Positions 45,880 to 56,213 are shown, counted from the first letter of the stretch. The stretch: 64,000 nucleotides of DNA from a bacterium (GCA_016124935.1 WGMS01000001.1:248001-312000); one strand, 5' to 3'. Notes: generated by a model not told the origin, from the letters alone. A program made the numbers and translations.

Positions 45880-47267
45880 AGGTCTCGGCTCTCCTCTCCG
45901 GTCATTGCCGCCGGATCGAGGATCTTTACAAGCTCGCTCTCATCGATGTCGGTAAGCTCGAGAGCCGCTTCCAAAATCGAGCGCCCGGTGCTCTCGGCAT
46001 GCTTCGACACCTGGCAGGCCTGATCGTAGCCGATGACCGGAACGAGCGCGGTACAGAGACTCAATCCAAATGAGACCGACTTCGGTCCTCTATCGGTCGC
46101 TTCGGTGCCTTTGACACAGCGACGAGCGAAGTTTTGCGATGAACGCCCCAGTAGTGTGATCGACTGCAACAGGTTGTAGCCTGCCACCGGCAGCATTACG
46201 TTGAGCTCGAAATTTCCCGATTGACCGGCCAGGGTAATGGCGGCGTCGTTGCCGACCACCTGAGCGCAGACCATGGCCGTCGATTCTGCGATAACCGGAT
46301 TCACTTTGCCTGGCATAATAGAGCTTCCCGGCTGTACGGAAGGCAGTTTCAACTCACCATAACCGGCCCGGGGACCGCTGGCCAGAAAGCGGATATCGTT
46401 GAGGATTTTGAGCAATGAAACGGCGATGGCCTTCATTACGCCGGATGCTGTCACGATACCATCGATAGTACTCTGGGCTTGAAAGTGATTGTCGGTCTCG
46501 GTCAGCACCAGTGCGGTTCTTTTGTTGATTTGCGCAAGCACCCGACCGGAAAAGCTCCTGGTGGTATTGATTCCGGTGCCAACTGCCGTTCCCCCGAGGG
46601 CGACCTCGGCAAGAGTGCTTTCGGCATATTGCAACTTCAGAAGGGCTCTTTCAATCTGACCTGCATATCCAAGAAACTCCTGGCCAAGCCGTATGGGAAC
46701 AGCATCCTGCAAATGAGTGCGGCCGGTTTTGACCACGGGCATAAACAGATCGGCCTTCTGAGAAAGTGCCTCCTTGAGCTCGATAAGAGCAGGCCGGAGA
46801 GTTCGGTCGATCTCAAGAAGGGCAGCTATATGAATGGCTGTAGGGATGACGTCGTTGGAAGAGGTACCGAGATTGACATGATCATTGGGATGAATCAGAT
46901 GACGGTCGCCGCGCTTGCCGCCGAGACTCTCTATGGCCAGATTGGCGATAACCTCATTGGCGTTCATATTGGTCGAGGTACCGGAACCTGTCTGAAAGAT
47001 GTCGACCACGAACTGATCATGAAACTCACCTGCGGAGATTCGATCGCAGGCTTCTGCTATGGCATTGGCCAGTTCATTTTCAAGAAGTCCGAGTTCCTGG
47101 TTGACCCTGGCGCCGCAAGATTTGATCAGGCACAACGCCTCGATGAACACTGGAGGGAAGCGAAGGTCGGAGACTGGAAAGTTCTCCAGAGCTCTTGCGG
47201 TAGAGGCTCCATAATAGGCGTCCGCAGGCACGGCAAGTTCACCCATCGAGTCTCTTTCAATCCGCAT
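45876..47267 (-). CDS. fumC: Class II fumarate hydratase
   Basis: QTGSGTSTNMNANEVIAN, GRTHLQDAVPIRLGQEF, PGSSIMPGKVNPVIAE. Fumarase is favoured, but the superfamily also includes aspartase. Confidence 0.88.
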   Translation of the reverse strand: MRIERDSMGELAVPADAYYGASTARALENFPVSDLRFPPVFIEALCLIKSCGARVNQELGLLENELANAIAEACDRISAGEFHDQFVVDIFQTGSGTSTNMNANEVIANLAIESLGGKRGDRHLIHPNDHVNLGTSSNDVIPTAIHIAALLEIDRTLRPALIELKEALSQKADLFMPVVKTGRTHLQDAVPIRLGQEFLGYAGQIERALLKLQYAESTLAEVALGGTAVGTGINTTRSFSGRVLAQINKRTALVLTETDNHFQAQSTIDGIVTASGVMKAIAVSLLKILNDIRFLASGPRAGYGELKLPSVQPGSSIMPGKVNPVIAESTAMVCAQVVGNDAAITLAGQSGNFELNVMLPVAGYNLLQSITLLGRSSQNFARRCVKGTEATDRGPKSVSFGLSLCTALVPVIGYDQACQVSKHAESTGRSILEAALELTDIDESELVKILDPAAMTGEESRDL

Positions 47268-47272
47268 CGCCC

Positions 47273-48994
47273 TCAGTGCTTCTCCTGTTTCGTCTCTGTT
47301 TCAGCTTCTTGAATCTCCGCAGATTCTCCTGACTGATCTGATTCATTATTTTCATGCTTTTTCGTCTTCAAAGTGAGAAAACCGGAGCCTGGCTTCTTAG
47401 AATCTCGCCGAAGCTGCTCTTCGATTTTGCGTTCATCCGAGGCGATCTGATCGAGATCCTTATCCACCTCCATGACCAGCTCCTCGACTATATCAGGGTC
47501 GCCCGCCTCTTCACGCAACAGTCTCAAGAGAGAATCTTTTCTCGATTCCAGTAGCCTTTTACGGGTTTCACCCTCCTGAATACTTTCTATAATAGAATGC
47601 TCCAGCTTCATCTCTTCCATTCTGTGCGATAAATCTCTCTGCTTAGAGAGGATCTCATCGCGAATGCGCAGATAGATACCGCGGGTGACGATACCGCTGG
47701 TGAATTGGTGCTCCAGATCTTTCAACGCGTTCGACTCGGCATAAAGACGACTCTTGAGAGTGAAATATTCTCTCAAACGTTTATCATCGCTGGCCATGCC
47801 AAGGAAGCGCACCAGCGGTTCGATGGTGAGACCCGGTATCAAAAGGGTAAAGAGCACCACCCCGAAAGTCAGAACGACTATATTCTCGCGCATGGCGAAA
47901 TCATGAGGAAGGCTGAGAGCCAGGGCCATGGAAAGAGAACCCCGAAGAGCGCCCCAGAAAAGAAGATGGCGCCAGCTGTATGGTATCGGAAGACGTTTAT
48001 CTGATACGAAAAAGGACAGCCCATAAACTACGACTATGCGAGAGATCATGATGGCGACTATGGCTACGCCAATTTCATAGGCGTGACTCATGAGAAGATT
48101 CAAGTTTATCTGCAGCCCAATAAGAAGAAAAACCAGAGAGTTGGTCACGAAGGCGGCGTATTCCCAGAACGAGTTCACCGCCAGTCGTGTGGTGGCAGAC
48201 ATTCCAGTACGGCTGCCGTAGTTGCCCACGACCACACCGGCCACCACCACGGCGATAACGGCGGAAGAATGCAGTTGTTCGGCAACCAGATAGGATCCAT
48301 AGGCGACGATGGTGGTGAGGGTAATTTCAAGCAGATGGTCATCGAAATAGCGAGTCACCCTGGAGCCGAAAGCTCCCACACAAAGACCGACGATGGCCCC
48401 GATAACCACCACTCGCACAAACTCGTATACGGAACCGAATGCATTCAAGGTATTGCCGGTGATGGTCATCAAAAGAATCATCTTGAACAAAACCACGGCG
48501 GTACCGTCGTTAAACAGACTCTCCCCCTCGAGCATCAGAGAAAGACGCTTTTCCAGACCGAGTTTACGAAAGAGGGCAAGCACGGAAATAGGGTCGGTGG
48601 CAGCGGTCATAGAGCCGAAGAGCAGAGCTGCTTGCCAGGGCAATCCGCAATAGTGAGTGAGGATGGCACCGGTGATGAACATGGAGACGACCACACCCAC
48701 GGTGGCAAAGGCCGAGACAGGCTTCCAGATCTTCTTGAGCTCGTTGAGCCGGATGTTCCAGGAAGCCTCAAAAAGCAGGGCCGGCAGACAGACGAACAGT
48801 ATAAGCTCCGGGGTCATCTCCACCCGGGGGAAAAGGTGACTGGAGCCGATCAGCAATCCTACTATAACCAGGGCTACGGAGTAAGGCAGCCTCACCCACT
48901 TCAAGGCGAAGCCCACCGCTGATGCCACCATCAGTAGCACCATCAGAATCTCGATTCCGTGGGCTGTATTCAGAGCGGTATTTACTTCAGGCAA
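47273..48994 (-). CDS. CPA1-family Na+/H+ antiporter (NhaP-like)
   Basis: LLFGSMTAATDPISVLALFRKLGLEKRLSLMLEGESLFNDGTAVVLFKM, multiple TM helices, long cytosolic tail. Confidence 0.92.
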   Translation of the reverse strand: MPEVNTALNTAHGIEILMVLLMVASAVGFALKWVRLPYSVALVIVGLLIGSSHLFPRVEMTPELILFVCLPALLFEASWNIRLNELKKIWKPVSAFATVGVVVSMFITGAILTHYCGLPWQAALLFGSMTAATDPISVLALFRKLGLEKRLSLMLEGESLFNDGTAVVLFKMILLMTITGNTLNAFGSVYEFVRVVVIGAIVGLCVGAFGSRVTRYFDDHLLEITLTTIVAYGSYLVAEQLHSSAVIAVVVAGVVVGNYGSRTGMSATTRLAVNSFWEYAAFVTNSLVFLLIGLQINLNLLMSHAYEIGVAIVAIMISRIVVVYGLSFFVSDKRLPIPYSWRHLLFWGALRGSLSMALALSLPHDFAMRENIVVLTFGVVLFTLLIPGLTIEPLVRFLGMASDDKRLREYFTLKSRLYAESNALKDLEHQFTSGIVTRGIYLRIRDEILSKQRDLSHRMEEMKLEHSIIESIQEGETRKRLLESRKDSLLRLLREEAGDPDIVEELVMEVDKDLDQIASDERKIEEQLRRDSKKPGSGFLTLKTKKHENNESDQSGESAEIQEAETETKQEKH

Positions 48995-49004
48995 AATTCA
49001 TAAC

Positions 49005-49661
49005 CTATATTAGACCTTCTTTCATGGCTTTGACCGCGGCCTGGGTCCGATCCGTTACTCTTAACTTTTCCATGATGTGACGCATATGGGTTTTGACTGT
49101 CTCGATGCTGATAAAAAGCCCATCGGCAATCTCCTGGTTGGTCCTGCCATCCACCACCTGTTTCAGCACTTCCAGCTCTCGCTTGGTGAGCAAACCGGCA
49201 AGTTCGCTGTTCACTTTATGTCGACCTTCTCGGGTAGACTCGAGCACCATGCGCGCTATACCGGGGTCTAGCCAGGCGGCACCTTCGGACACAGAGAGAA
49301 TGGCGCTGGTCAAAAGCCCACCGGAAGAATCTTTCAAGCAGTAACCTTCCACTCCCGCCCCCAGAGCGGCAAAAACATGCTCATCATCATCATGGAATGT
49401 CAGCATGACAATTTTGGTCTCCGGTCTGGCTTCTTTAATTTGCCTGGAAGCCTCGACACCATTCAGAAAAGGCAGGCCTATGTCCATGACGATAACGTCA
49501 GGAGAGATACTGCGGGCTTGCTCTACGGCATCCTTGCCATCAGAAGCCGTACCCGCCACTTCCAACCCTTCGGTCTTGGCCAGGACGGTTGTGAGACCTA
49601 CCCGCACCAGTTCCTGGTCTTCAACGATTAAAACCCTGACAGGAACCTTCGAAGACCGCAT
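49005..49661 (-). CDS. NarL/FixJ-family response regulator
   Basis: Receiver (IVEDQ, VIVMDIGLP, GVEGYCLKD) plus LuxR-type HTH (LTKRELEVLKQVVDGRTNQEIADGLFISIETVKTHMRHIMEKL). Confidence 0.94.
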   Translation of the reverse strand: MRSSKVPVRVLIVEDQELVRVGLTTVLAKTEGLEVAGTASDGKDAVEQARSISPDVIVMDIGLPFLNGVEASRQIKEARPETKIVMLTFHDDDEHVFAALGAGVEGYCLKDSSGGLLTSAILSVSEGAAWLDPGIARMVLESTREGRHKVNSELAGLLTKRELEVLKQVVDGRTNQEIADGLFISIETVKTHMRHIMEKLRVTDRTQAAVKAMKEGLI

Positions 49662-49761
49662 CTTGACATCAACCTCTTGAAATGGGAACTCAGCGCACCT
49701 TTATATATATTCCATTTAAAGCCTAGATTAATGGAAAAACGAGCAAGTTTTTTGATTTTGT

Positions 49762-51333
49762 TTAGACAAGCAGCCGTTTGAGAACTTTACCGGTGGAATT
49801 GCGAGGCAAGCTGTCGCGGAATTCGAAGATTCGCGGCACTTTATAAGGCGCCAGTCGAGCCCGGCAAAATTCTTCGAGTTCAGATTCCGATAATTCAATC
49901 CTTCTTGAAGATTTCGATCCAGATTCGGTTTTCAGGACGACCACGGCTTTGACCCGCTCGCCCATATAGCGATCCGGAATGCCGACAACGGCAACATCTT
50001 CCACCGCTTCTAAAGACCGAATCACCATCTCAATTTCCCGGGGATAGATATTCTGTCCACCTCGAATAATCAGCTCTTTGCTTCGTCCGCAAATAAAGAG
50101 ATAACCGTCTTCATCGAGATAGCCGAGATCACCTGTCAGAAAGAGTCCTTCATGAAAAGCATCGGCAGTGGCTTCTGCATTACCGTAATAGCCCTGCATC
50201 ACCTGGGGACCGCCGATGGCCACTTCGCCGATATTCTCAGAACCGGCAGGCAGCAATGACCTGTCGACCGGAGAGAGAACTCTCAACTCTACCCCATCTA
50301 TAGCCGGACCAGCCGAACCCGGTTTTCGGATGCCATTGAGCGGTGTCAACGTTGCAACACAGGAGACTTCCGTAAGCGCGTATCCTTCCAGTACCGGTGC
50401 CTGAAGAGTGTCTTCAACCTCTTGCCTGGCTTCAGGAGTCATGGCCGCGCCACCGGTGACACAGTATTTAAGAGAGCTGGTATCGAACTGCCCGGGTCCC
50501 AGCTCTTTGACCTTCATGGACATGAACTGAAACATCGTAGGCACTGCCGGTAATATCGTGACCCTATCCCTGGCAATCTGCTCGAGCGCCCTTGAAGCAT
50601 CGAAATTTTTCAAAATGCTGAGCCTGGCGCCTTCGCTGAGCGTGCCGAGCATCACCACCACCATTCCGTAAATATGACACAGAGGCAGGGCCGCCAACAC
50701 ACAATCTTCCGAGTCGACTATGAACCTGCCGCGCTTCATTTCGACGGCACTTTCCAGATTGCCGTGACTCAACATCGCCCCTTTGGGATTCCCGGTGGTA
50801 CCAGAAGTATAGACCAGAACGGCGAGATCCTCTGCTCTTCTTGGAACCGGTAAGTGGCCGACTGAATCTGAATCAGTTTCAGTTTCTTGCTCGAGCGATT
50901 CGAGATCGATAAAGAAGACACCGTTCAGCCGCTCGACCAGGGCTTTACCATTTTCCAATTGATCGAGAAGCTGCTCACTTGCCACCATATACGAGGCACA
51001 TGAATCTTGCAGGATGTGCTCGATCTCGTTATTCTTCAACAGGGGATTGACCGGCACCACCACCCCTCCGGCTCTCAGAACAGCCAGGAAGGCGACAACG
51101 AACTGGGGAGTATTGGGAAGATAGATGGCGACGCGGTCGCCCGCTTTGACCCCTGCGGCGCTCAAGCGACGACAGAAAGCACGTTCGAGTATGGAGAGTT
51201 CGCCATAGCTTAGCTCTCTGCCATGATAAGAAAGCGCCGGGCGATCTTTGTAACGATAGAAAATCCGATCGAGCTGATCGGACAATCGGAGATCCTCACC
51301 GGAAATAACCTGGTCTTCTTTTGGTGATGCCAA
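49762..51333 (-). CDS. AMP-dependent long-chain acyl-CoA synthetase/ligase
   Basis: LVYTSGTTGNPKGAMLSHGN, EGYALTEVSC, FLTGDLGYLDEDGYLFICGRSKELIIRGGQNIYPREIE, LPRNSTGKVLKR. Confidence 0.94.
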   Translation of the reverse strand: MASPKEDQVISGEDLRLSDQLDRIFYRYKDRPALSYHGRELSYGELSILERAFCRRLSAAGVKAGDRVAIYLPNTPQFVVAFLAVLRAGGVVVPVNPLLKNNEIEHILQDSCASYMVASEQLLDQLENGKALVERLNGVFFIDLESLEQETETDSDSVGHLPVPRRAEDLAVLVYTSGTTGNPKGAMLSHGNLESAVEMKRGRFIVDSEDCVLAALPLCHIYGMVVVMLGTLSEGARLSILKNFDASRALEQIARDRVTILPAVPTMFQFMSMKVKELGPGQFDTSSLKYCVTGGAAMTPEARQEVEDTLQAPVLEGYALTEVSCVATLTPLNGIRKPGSAGPAIDGVELRVLSPVDRSLLPAGSENIGEVAIGGPQVMQGYYGNAEATADAFHEGLFLTGDLGYLDEDGYLFICGRSKELIIRGGQNIYPREIEMVIRSLEAVEDVAVVGIPDRYMGERVKAVVVLKTESGSKSSRRIELSESELEEFCRARLAPYKVPRIFEFRDSLPRNSTGKVLKRLLV

Positions 51334-51404
51334 AGAAAAAATCGGTTCAACCTCGAACTGGCTACGGTTACCACGAAAAGTTTACAATATTCACAAATCA
51401 GTCT

Positions 51405-51422
51405 AGTTAACTAGAGTTAACT
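51405..51422. promoter_or_regulatory. Two tandem AGTTAACT palindromes, 10-bp spacing; candidate operator
   Basis: AGTTAACT-AG-AGTTAACT in the gap upstream of the acyl-CoA synthetase gene (minus strand). The first copy is the core of the 14-bp palindrome TCTAGTTAACTAGA (51402-51415). Confidence 0.35.
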
Positions 51423-51431
51423 TCAATTCTT

Positions 51432-53690
51432 TTATATGGTCGACGGCAATCTGATCTCGGTCACCTCACCATTGAGATCGAGAAAGTACTTTCGCTCCGG
51501 AGCGATATAGCCATAGTTGACACAATCTACTCTAGGAACACCGTCTGAGACCGTAATCAGCCACTCGTTGTAGCCTTCGTTCTCGTACTCGAAGCTGATA
51601 CCATCATCTTCAAGGAAAAGACCGATACCATCTCCGAATCCGAAGCATTTGAATGTAACCGGAGCTTGCTGAAATTCCCTTGTCGCTTGAATTACCGGAA
51701 CCATGGGTATTATCGAACCTACCCTTGCAAAGGCAGGCACTGTACCCAGATCTAGCTCGACTCGAGTATATTTACCGCCTTCGATAACCGCACCACCTTC
51801 CAGAGGAATCCACTCGCCCCGGGGGAAATAGACTACTCTCGAACGATGACCACGCTTTGTCACCGGTGCCACCATAATGTCATCGCCGAAAAGAAACTGA
51901 TCGTCGATGTCATAGACATTCTGATCATCCGGATAGGACCAGAACAGCGGTCTTATCAAAGGGGCACCGTTTCTTGCATGCTCGAAAAACAATCGCTTGA
52001 TATAAGGCAGAAGCCGGTAGCGCATTCCAACCAGATGACGAATTCTCGCTTCTGTCTCTTCGCCGAAGACCCAGGGCTCCTGAACCACTCCCAGCATACT
52101 GGAATGATTGCGAAAGAATGGATAGAAAATGCCCAGTTCATACCAGCGTGTCAAAAGCTCTGCCGAGCAGTCGTCTCCGAAGCCACCGACATCCACCCCG
52201 GTAAACGGCACTCCGCTGAGACCCATATTGATAAGCATCGGAATACTGAGGGCAAGGTGCTCCCACCAGGACATATTGTCCCCGAGCCAGACGGCAGAAT
52301 AACGCTGCACCCCGGCATAACCGGAGCGCGTCAAAACGAAGGGTCTTTCATCGGGTCTCAGAGCCATTAATCCCTCGAAGCTCGCCCGGGCCATCTGAAA
52401 ACCATAGAGATTTCGGACTTCAAAATGACCGACCTTCCCCTCGGGCAGTGCCTGCATGAACATCTGTCTGTCTTCAGGGGGCAACTCTTTCGACCGGGGC
52501 GGCATCGGACAGGGAGAATCGATTAAACAAGGCTCGTTCATGTCGTTCCAGACACCGGCTATGTTGTTGTCAACGAAAAATCCGTGCTGGGCAGACCACC
52601 AGACCCGGACGTCATGACGCAGGAAATCGGGAAAAACGCTGGGTCCCGGCCAGACCTTGCCGAGGAAAGGACGTTGATCTCCACGCCTCACAAAAAAGTC
52701 TCGCTTTTTACCGTCGGCATAGACAGAGAACTTCTCCTCTTTTTTGACACCGGGATCAAGGATGCATGTGGTCTTGAGACCGATAGAATCTAATTCGTCG
52801 ATAACTTGTTTGAAGTCGGGGAAGCGCTCTTTAGAATAGGTAAAGACTCGATATTCATCCATATAGTCGATATCGAGAACCAGGCAGTCGCAGGGGATTT
52901 CAGATTCCCGCATTTTCTTGCCCACGGCAAGCAGTGTCTCCTGGTCGGGATAGCTCCAGCGCGACTGATGATGCCCAAGAGCCCAATCGGGAGGAATCTT
53001 GGAACGTCCGGTCAGGGCTGTGTAGGCCGCTATCAAATCAGGTAGACAATCGGTCTCCATGACATAGAGGCTCCAGCCACGACGGGAGAGAAGATCGACA
53101 ACGCCTCTATTATTCAGCTCTTCATCAAGACTCCAGCTCTGCCAGGCAGGTGAGTCGAGAAAGATACCATGATACTGATTACGGTGCCAATTGGCTATCA
53201 CCAGAAACGGTATCGACACGTACATCGTGTCGAGGGAAGGGATATGAAGATTATCCGAATAATTGAAGAGTGTGTGGCGACGCCCTCTCAAATTGACATC
53301 TGAAAGCCTCTCACCAAGGGCCAAACACTGCGCCCTTTCCTCCAGGTCGAATCCGACTCTGAAATGATCCTCGGCCAACTGCTTGAATGAGAGCTTCAAA
53401 GGAAGCGCCGTTTCTTCTATCGAGCCTAAGTGCTTAAATTCTTCCTTCTCGGTAATCGCAAAAGAGATAGGCGGCTCGCCATCGGCCAGAGGAGAGACAC
53501 CCAGACGAAGAACCCTCACCCCTTCTACAAAGCGTTCTGCCAGGGAGCATTTTCCCGAGAATATATCCTTGTCGAGCTTGAGCCAGAGCTCCTCTCTGGT
53601 CTTGAGATTGCGTGCTTCGAGCCAATCCGGCTTCTCTTGCGTCTTTTTCAATTGCTTCTTCTCCGCCCGACTTCCAACCAAGACAGTCAA
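51432..53690 (-). CDS. Glycoside hydrolase family 31 alpha-glucosidase
   Basis: DYMDEYRVFTYSKERFPD, GVWNDMNEPCLID nucleophile motif, RSGYAGVQRYSAVWLGDNMSWWEHL acid/base region. Confidence 0.95.
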   Translation of the reverse strand: MTVLVGSRAEKKQLKKTQEKPDWLEARNLKTREELWLKLDKDIFSGKCSLAERFVEGVRVLRLGVSPLADGEPPISFAITEKEEFKHLGSIEETALPLKLSFKQLAEDHFRVGFDLEERAQCLALGERLSDVNLRGRRHTLFNYSDNLHIPSLDTMYVSIPFLVIANWHRNQYHGIFLDSPAWQSWSLDEELNNRGVVDLLSRRGWSLYVMETDCLPDLIAAYTALTGRSKIPPDWALGHHQSRWSYPDQETLLAVGKKMRESEIPCDCLVLDIDYMDEYRVFTYSKERFPDFKQVIDELDSIGLKTTCILDPGVKKEEKFSVYADGKKRDFFVRRGDQRPFLGKVWPGPSVFPDFLRHDVRVWWSAQHGFFVDNNIAGVWNDMNEPCLIDSPCPMPPRSKELPPEDRQMFMQALPEGKVGHFEVRNLYGFQMARASFEGLMALRPDERPFVLTRSGYAGVQRYSAVWLGDNMSWWEHLALSIPMLINMGLSGVPFTGVDVGGFGDDCSAELLTRWYELGIFYPFFRNHSSMLGVVQEPWVFGEETEARIRHLVGMRYRLLPYIKRLFFEHARNGAPLIRPLFWSYPDDQNVYDIDDQFLFGDDIMVAPVTKRGHRSRVVYFPRGEWIPLEGGAVIEGGKYTRVELDLGTVPAFARVGSIIPMVPVIQATREFQQAPVTFKCFGFGDGIGLFLEDDGISFEYENEGYNEWLITVSDGVPRVDCVNYGYIAPERKYFLDLNGEVTEIRLPSTI

Positions 53691-53714
53691 ACAGTTTACC
53701 AGGTCAAAGCCTGA

Positions 53715-55436
53715 CTATTTGACTTCGCTCTCTCTGGAAACAGCCGATCTCAACCGGGCCAAATCAAGCCTGGCCTGGGTTATTCTTTTGTCGTTGGCTT
53801 CAATATCGGTGCCGGCGCCGGCACCGGAAACATCCAGAAACTTTTCCAGCGCCAATACCGCTCCTTCTTGATCCTCAGTTTTCTCCAGCGCTCTTGCCAA
53901 CATGAAGTAGCCTTCGGGGGAATCTGGCCCCAGGTCGAGGACCTGGCGAAAAGCAGCCTGGGCTTCATTATTGGACCCTCTTGCCAGCAGCAGGGTACCC
54001 AGGTTCATAAAAGAGGTCCACGAGTTCTGATCGAGCAAGACCGCCTCATGGGCATGTTCAATGGCTCGATCGAGTTTGCCCTGATCTCGATAAGCGTAAC
54101 TCAGCCTATCATGAAGCTCCGCGCTTCTTGGATAGTCGACGAGCAGGTCGAGCAACAGTTTCAGATTGACACTCTTCGAACTCTTGTCGGCGGCAGCGCT
54201 CTCGGCAATGCCAAAAACGGCATCGATATTGCGATGATCGAGATCGTAGGCTTTGCGGAAATAAATGGAACCATCTTCATTGTCCTCGGTCAGTGCGTTG
54301 GCCAGTTGAGAACAATAAATTGAGTCATAAGGATTTCCGACCACGGCAGCCTTAAAATAATCGCTAGCCTTATTCCATTCTTGACGCCGGGCATAGACAT
54401 TACCCTTAAGATAATCTACCAGGGGTAGATTGGCGGATGGCCTGATTGAAGACAATAGACTGAGTGCCTGCATCGACTTGCCGTAGGTCAGAGCCGAACG
54501 AGCCTGACCGCAGACACCGACCACGTTCTCAAAAGAGCTGACCACAGCCGGTTTCTCTGTTTTTGAGCGCGGCTTGCTGAGAAGATCAATCTTTCTGGTG
54601 CGAGCCGAGCCGTAATAGACCGGCGTCTGGATCTTGCAACCCCGACAGTCTTTGACCGTGGAGCGAACGGTACCGTCGTGAGCAAATCGGAATAGGTCAT
54701 CAAGATTTTTTCCCTCATCCGCCGCCTTTAAAGCTCTTTCCAGGCTGTCCGAAAAATAAGTACCCCAGGTAGGTTGGTTCTTCTTACTGGATGAGATGAA
54801 AGCGAAATTATCACCCAGGCAAGCTGCTTCGACGGAGACATTGTAGACTCCGAATCTGGTCCTGGCACCTGACACCATTTGTGGTGCCCCAGTAAACAAG
54901 GTCTGTGCCACCAAAACCACATCTTTAGCCCCGACCTTCTCTTTGACACGCTTGACCAGGTCGTCTACCGAAATAGAGGTGGAGAAGAAGTTGTCCAGAT
55001 CAGTGTCATAGGTCAAAAGATAAACCTGACCGTTCTCAGCAGGAAAACAGAGCGTACTGAGAAAGATAAACACAAGGTCGTCCTTGCCGGCCACTCTACC
55101 CAACCATTTATCTCCCAGGGACTGAAGAATGGCGTCGCGGGAAGCGGCGGCATCAGTAAGTTCGAGCACGGACTCTTTCTCGAAAGAGGCTTTCTCGACC
55201 AGCAATCGGGCCAGATCGAGAGCCGATTGGTCCAGCTTGAGATTGCTTCCAAGCCGGCTCTCGTCGAAACGATGAAGGCCGATGACCACCGCCCACTTTC
55301 TTGCGTAGGCACCTGTTCCTATCTTCTCCAGGGACAGCTCTTTCTCTGTCGCCCGGGCAGGTCCTGAAACCGATGCAATCAACAGAAGCAGCACAGGAAG
55401 GAGAATCCACGGCGTCGAAAGCTTTGAAATATTCAC
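53715..55436 (-). CDS. Caspase-like (C14-fold) pseudo-enzyme fused to TPR repeats
   Basis: KWAVVIGLHRFDESRLGSNLKLDQSALDLARLLVEKASFEKESVLELTDAAASRDAILQSLGDKW...DDLVFIFLSTLCFPAENGQVYLLTYDTD...ISVDDLVKRV...DVVLVAQTLFTG, followed by C-terminal TPRs. Confidence 0.78.
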   Translation of the reverse strand: MNISKLSTPWILLPVLLLLIASVSGPARATEKELSLEKIGTGAYARKWAVVIGLHRFDESRLGSNLKLDQSALDLARLLVEKASFEKESVLELTDAAASRDAILQSLGDKWLGRVAGKDDLVFIFLSTLCFPAENGQVYLLTYDTDLDNFFSTSISVDDLVKRVKEKVGAKDVVLVAQTLFTGAPQMVSGARTRFGVYNVSVEAACLGDNFAFISSSKKNQPTWGTYFSDSLERALKAADEGKNLDDLFRFAHDGTVRSTVKDCRGCKIQTPVYYGSARTRKIDLLSKPRSKTEKPAVVSSFENVVGVCGQARSALTYGKSMQALSLLSSIRPSANLPLVDYLKGNVYARRQEWNKASDYFKAAVVGNPYDSIYCSQLANALTEDNEDGSIYFRKAYDLDHRNIDAVFGIAESAAADKSSKSVNLKLLLDLLVDYPRSAELHDRLSYAYRDQGKLDRAIEHAHEAVLLDQNSWTSFMNLGTLLLARGSNNEAQAAFRQVLDLGPDSPEGYFMLARALEKTEDQEGAVLALEKFLDVSGAGAGTDIEANDKRITQARLDLARLRSAVSRESEVK

Positions 55437-55459
55437 TTGTATAAATCCCTATCCCTGAA

Positions 55460-56200
55460 TCAAGCGCCCGGTAGAATCTTCTCGATACCGCGCGAGATAC
55501 TCTTCTCCCCGGAATATCCGATAGCATAGTCTACAACTTCGCCATCGGCATTCAAGAAAATAACGGTGGGTATGGGACTAATTTCATATTGATCCACCAT
55601 CTTCTGATTCTTGGGATCATCCACATCGACTCGCATAAAATGCACCTTGTCGCCATAACGCTGAGAGATAGTGCCCATATCCTGCTCCAGCTTCTTACAG
55701 GGCTGACACCAGCTCGCATAAAAATCAATGACTGTCGGAGTAGGAGCTTTCCCCGGTGCGCCTCTATCTTTAGAGAACCCGAAAAGAGACGCCAGGAAAC
55801 GAGTCGCAGCACCGGTCCGCGGCTTGATATAGTCGGCAGGGACCTTCATTATCTCCTGATTGGCCTGTTGAGAATAGGTCGAGCCCCGACCGAGCCGGAT
55901 GGCAATTCTCAGGTGCTTACGGGCATTTCGGTAGTCTTTTTTGCGGGAATAACAGACTCCACTGTAATAATGATAAGCTGCCGGCTGAAGCCTGGATTTT
56001 TGGGCTTTCAGCGAATCGAGGGCTTTATCGAACTGCGATGCTTTGATCATCGCCTCTATCTTCGAAGCAGAAGATACGGAAGATATGGGAGAATGGGTCT
56101 TGGCCGCCACCATGGTGCCCTGGATGCTGAAACCCAGAGACGCCATCACGGAAAGCAAAACTAGTCGTACTAGTTGCTTGTGGAACTTCAAAACCTTCAT
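55460..56200 (-). CDS. Secreted TPR-thioredoxin fusion
   Basis: Signal region, TPR-like helices, then VIDFYASWCQPCKKLEQDMGTISQRYGDKVHFMRVDVDDPKNQKMVDQYEISPIPTVIF. Confidence 0.9.
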   Translation of the reverse strand: MKVLKFHKQLVRLVLLSVMASLGFSIQGTMVAAKTHSPISSVSSASKIEAMIKASQFDKALDSLKAQKSRLQPAAYHYYSGVCYSRKKDYRNARKHLRIAIRLGRGSTYSQQANQEIMKVPADYIKPRTGAATRFLASLFGFSKDRGAPGKAPTPTVIDFYASWCQPCKKLEQDMGTISQRYGDKVHFMRVDVDDPKNQKMVDQYEISPIPTVIFLNADGEVVDYAIGYSGEKSISRGIEKILPGA

Positions 56201-56213
56201 AAATTACGACCCC

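Noticed and set aside
46479-47312. 277-aa plus-strand ORF opposite fumC
   Set aside because: Antisense to a well-supported fumC; composition typical of a shadow frame.
48083-48922. 279-aa His/Gly-rich plus-strand ORF opposite the antiporter
   Set aside because: His/Gly/Asp richness is what the complement of hydrophobic TM codons produces; not a real gene.
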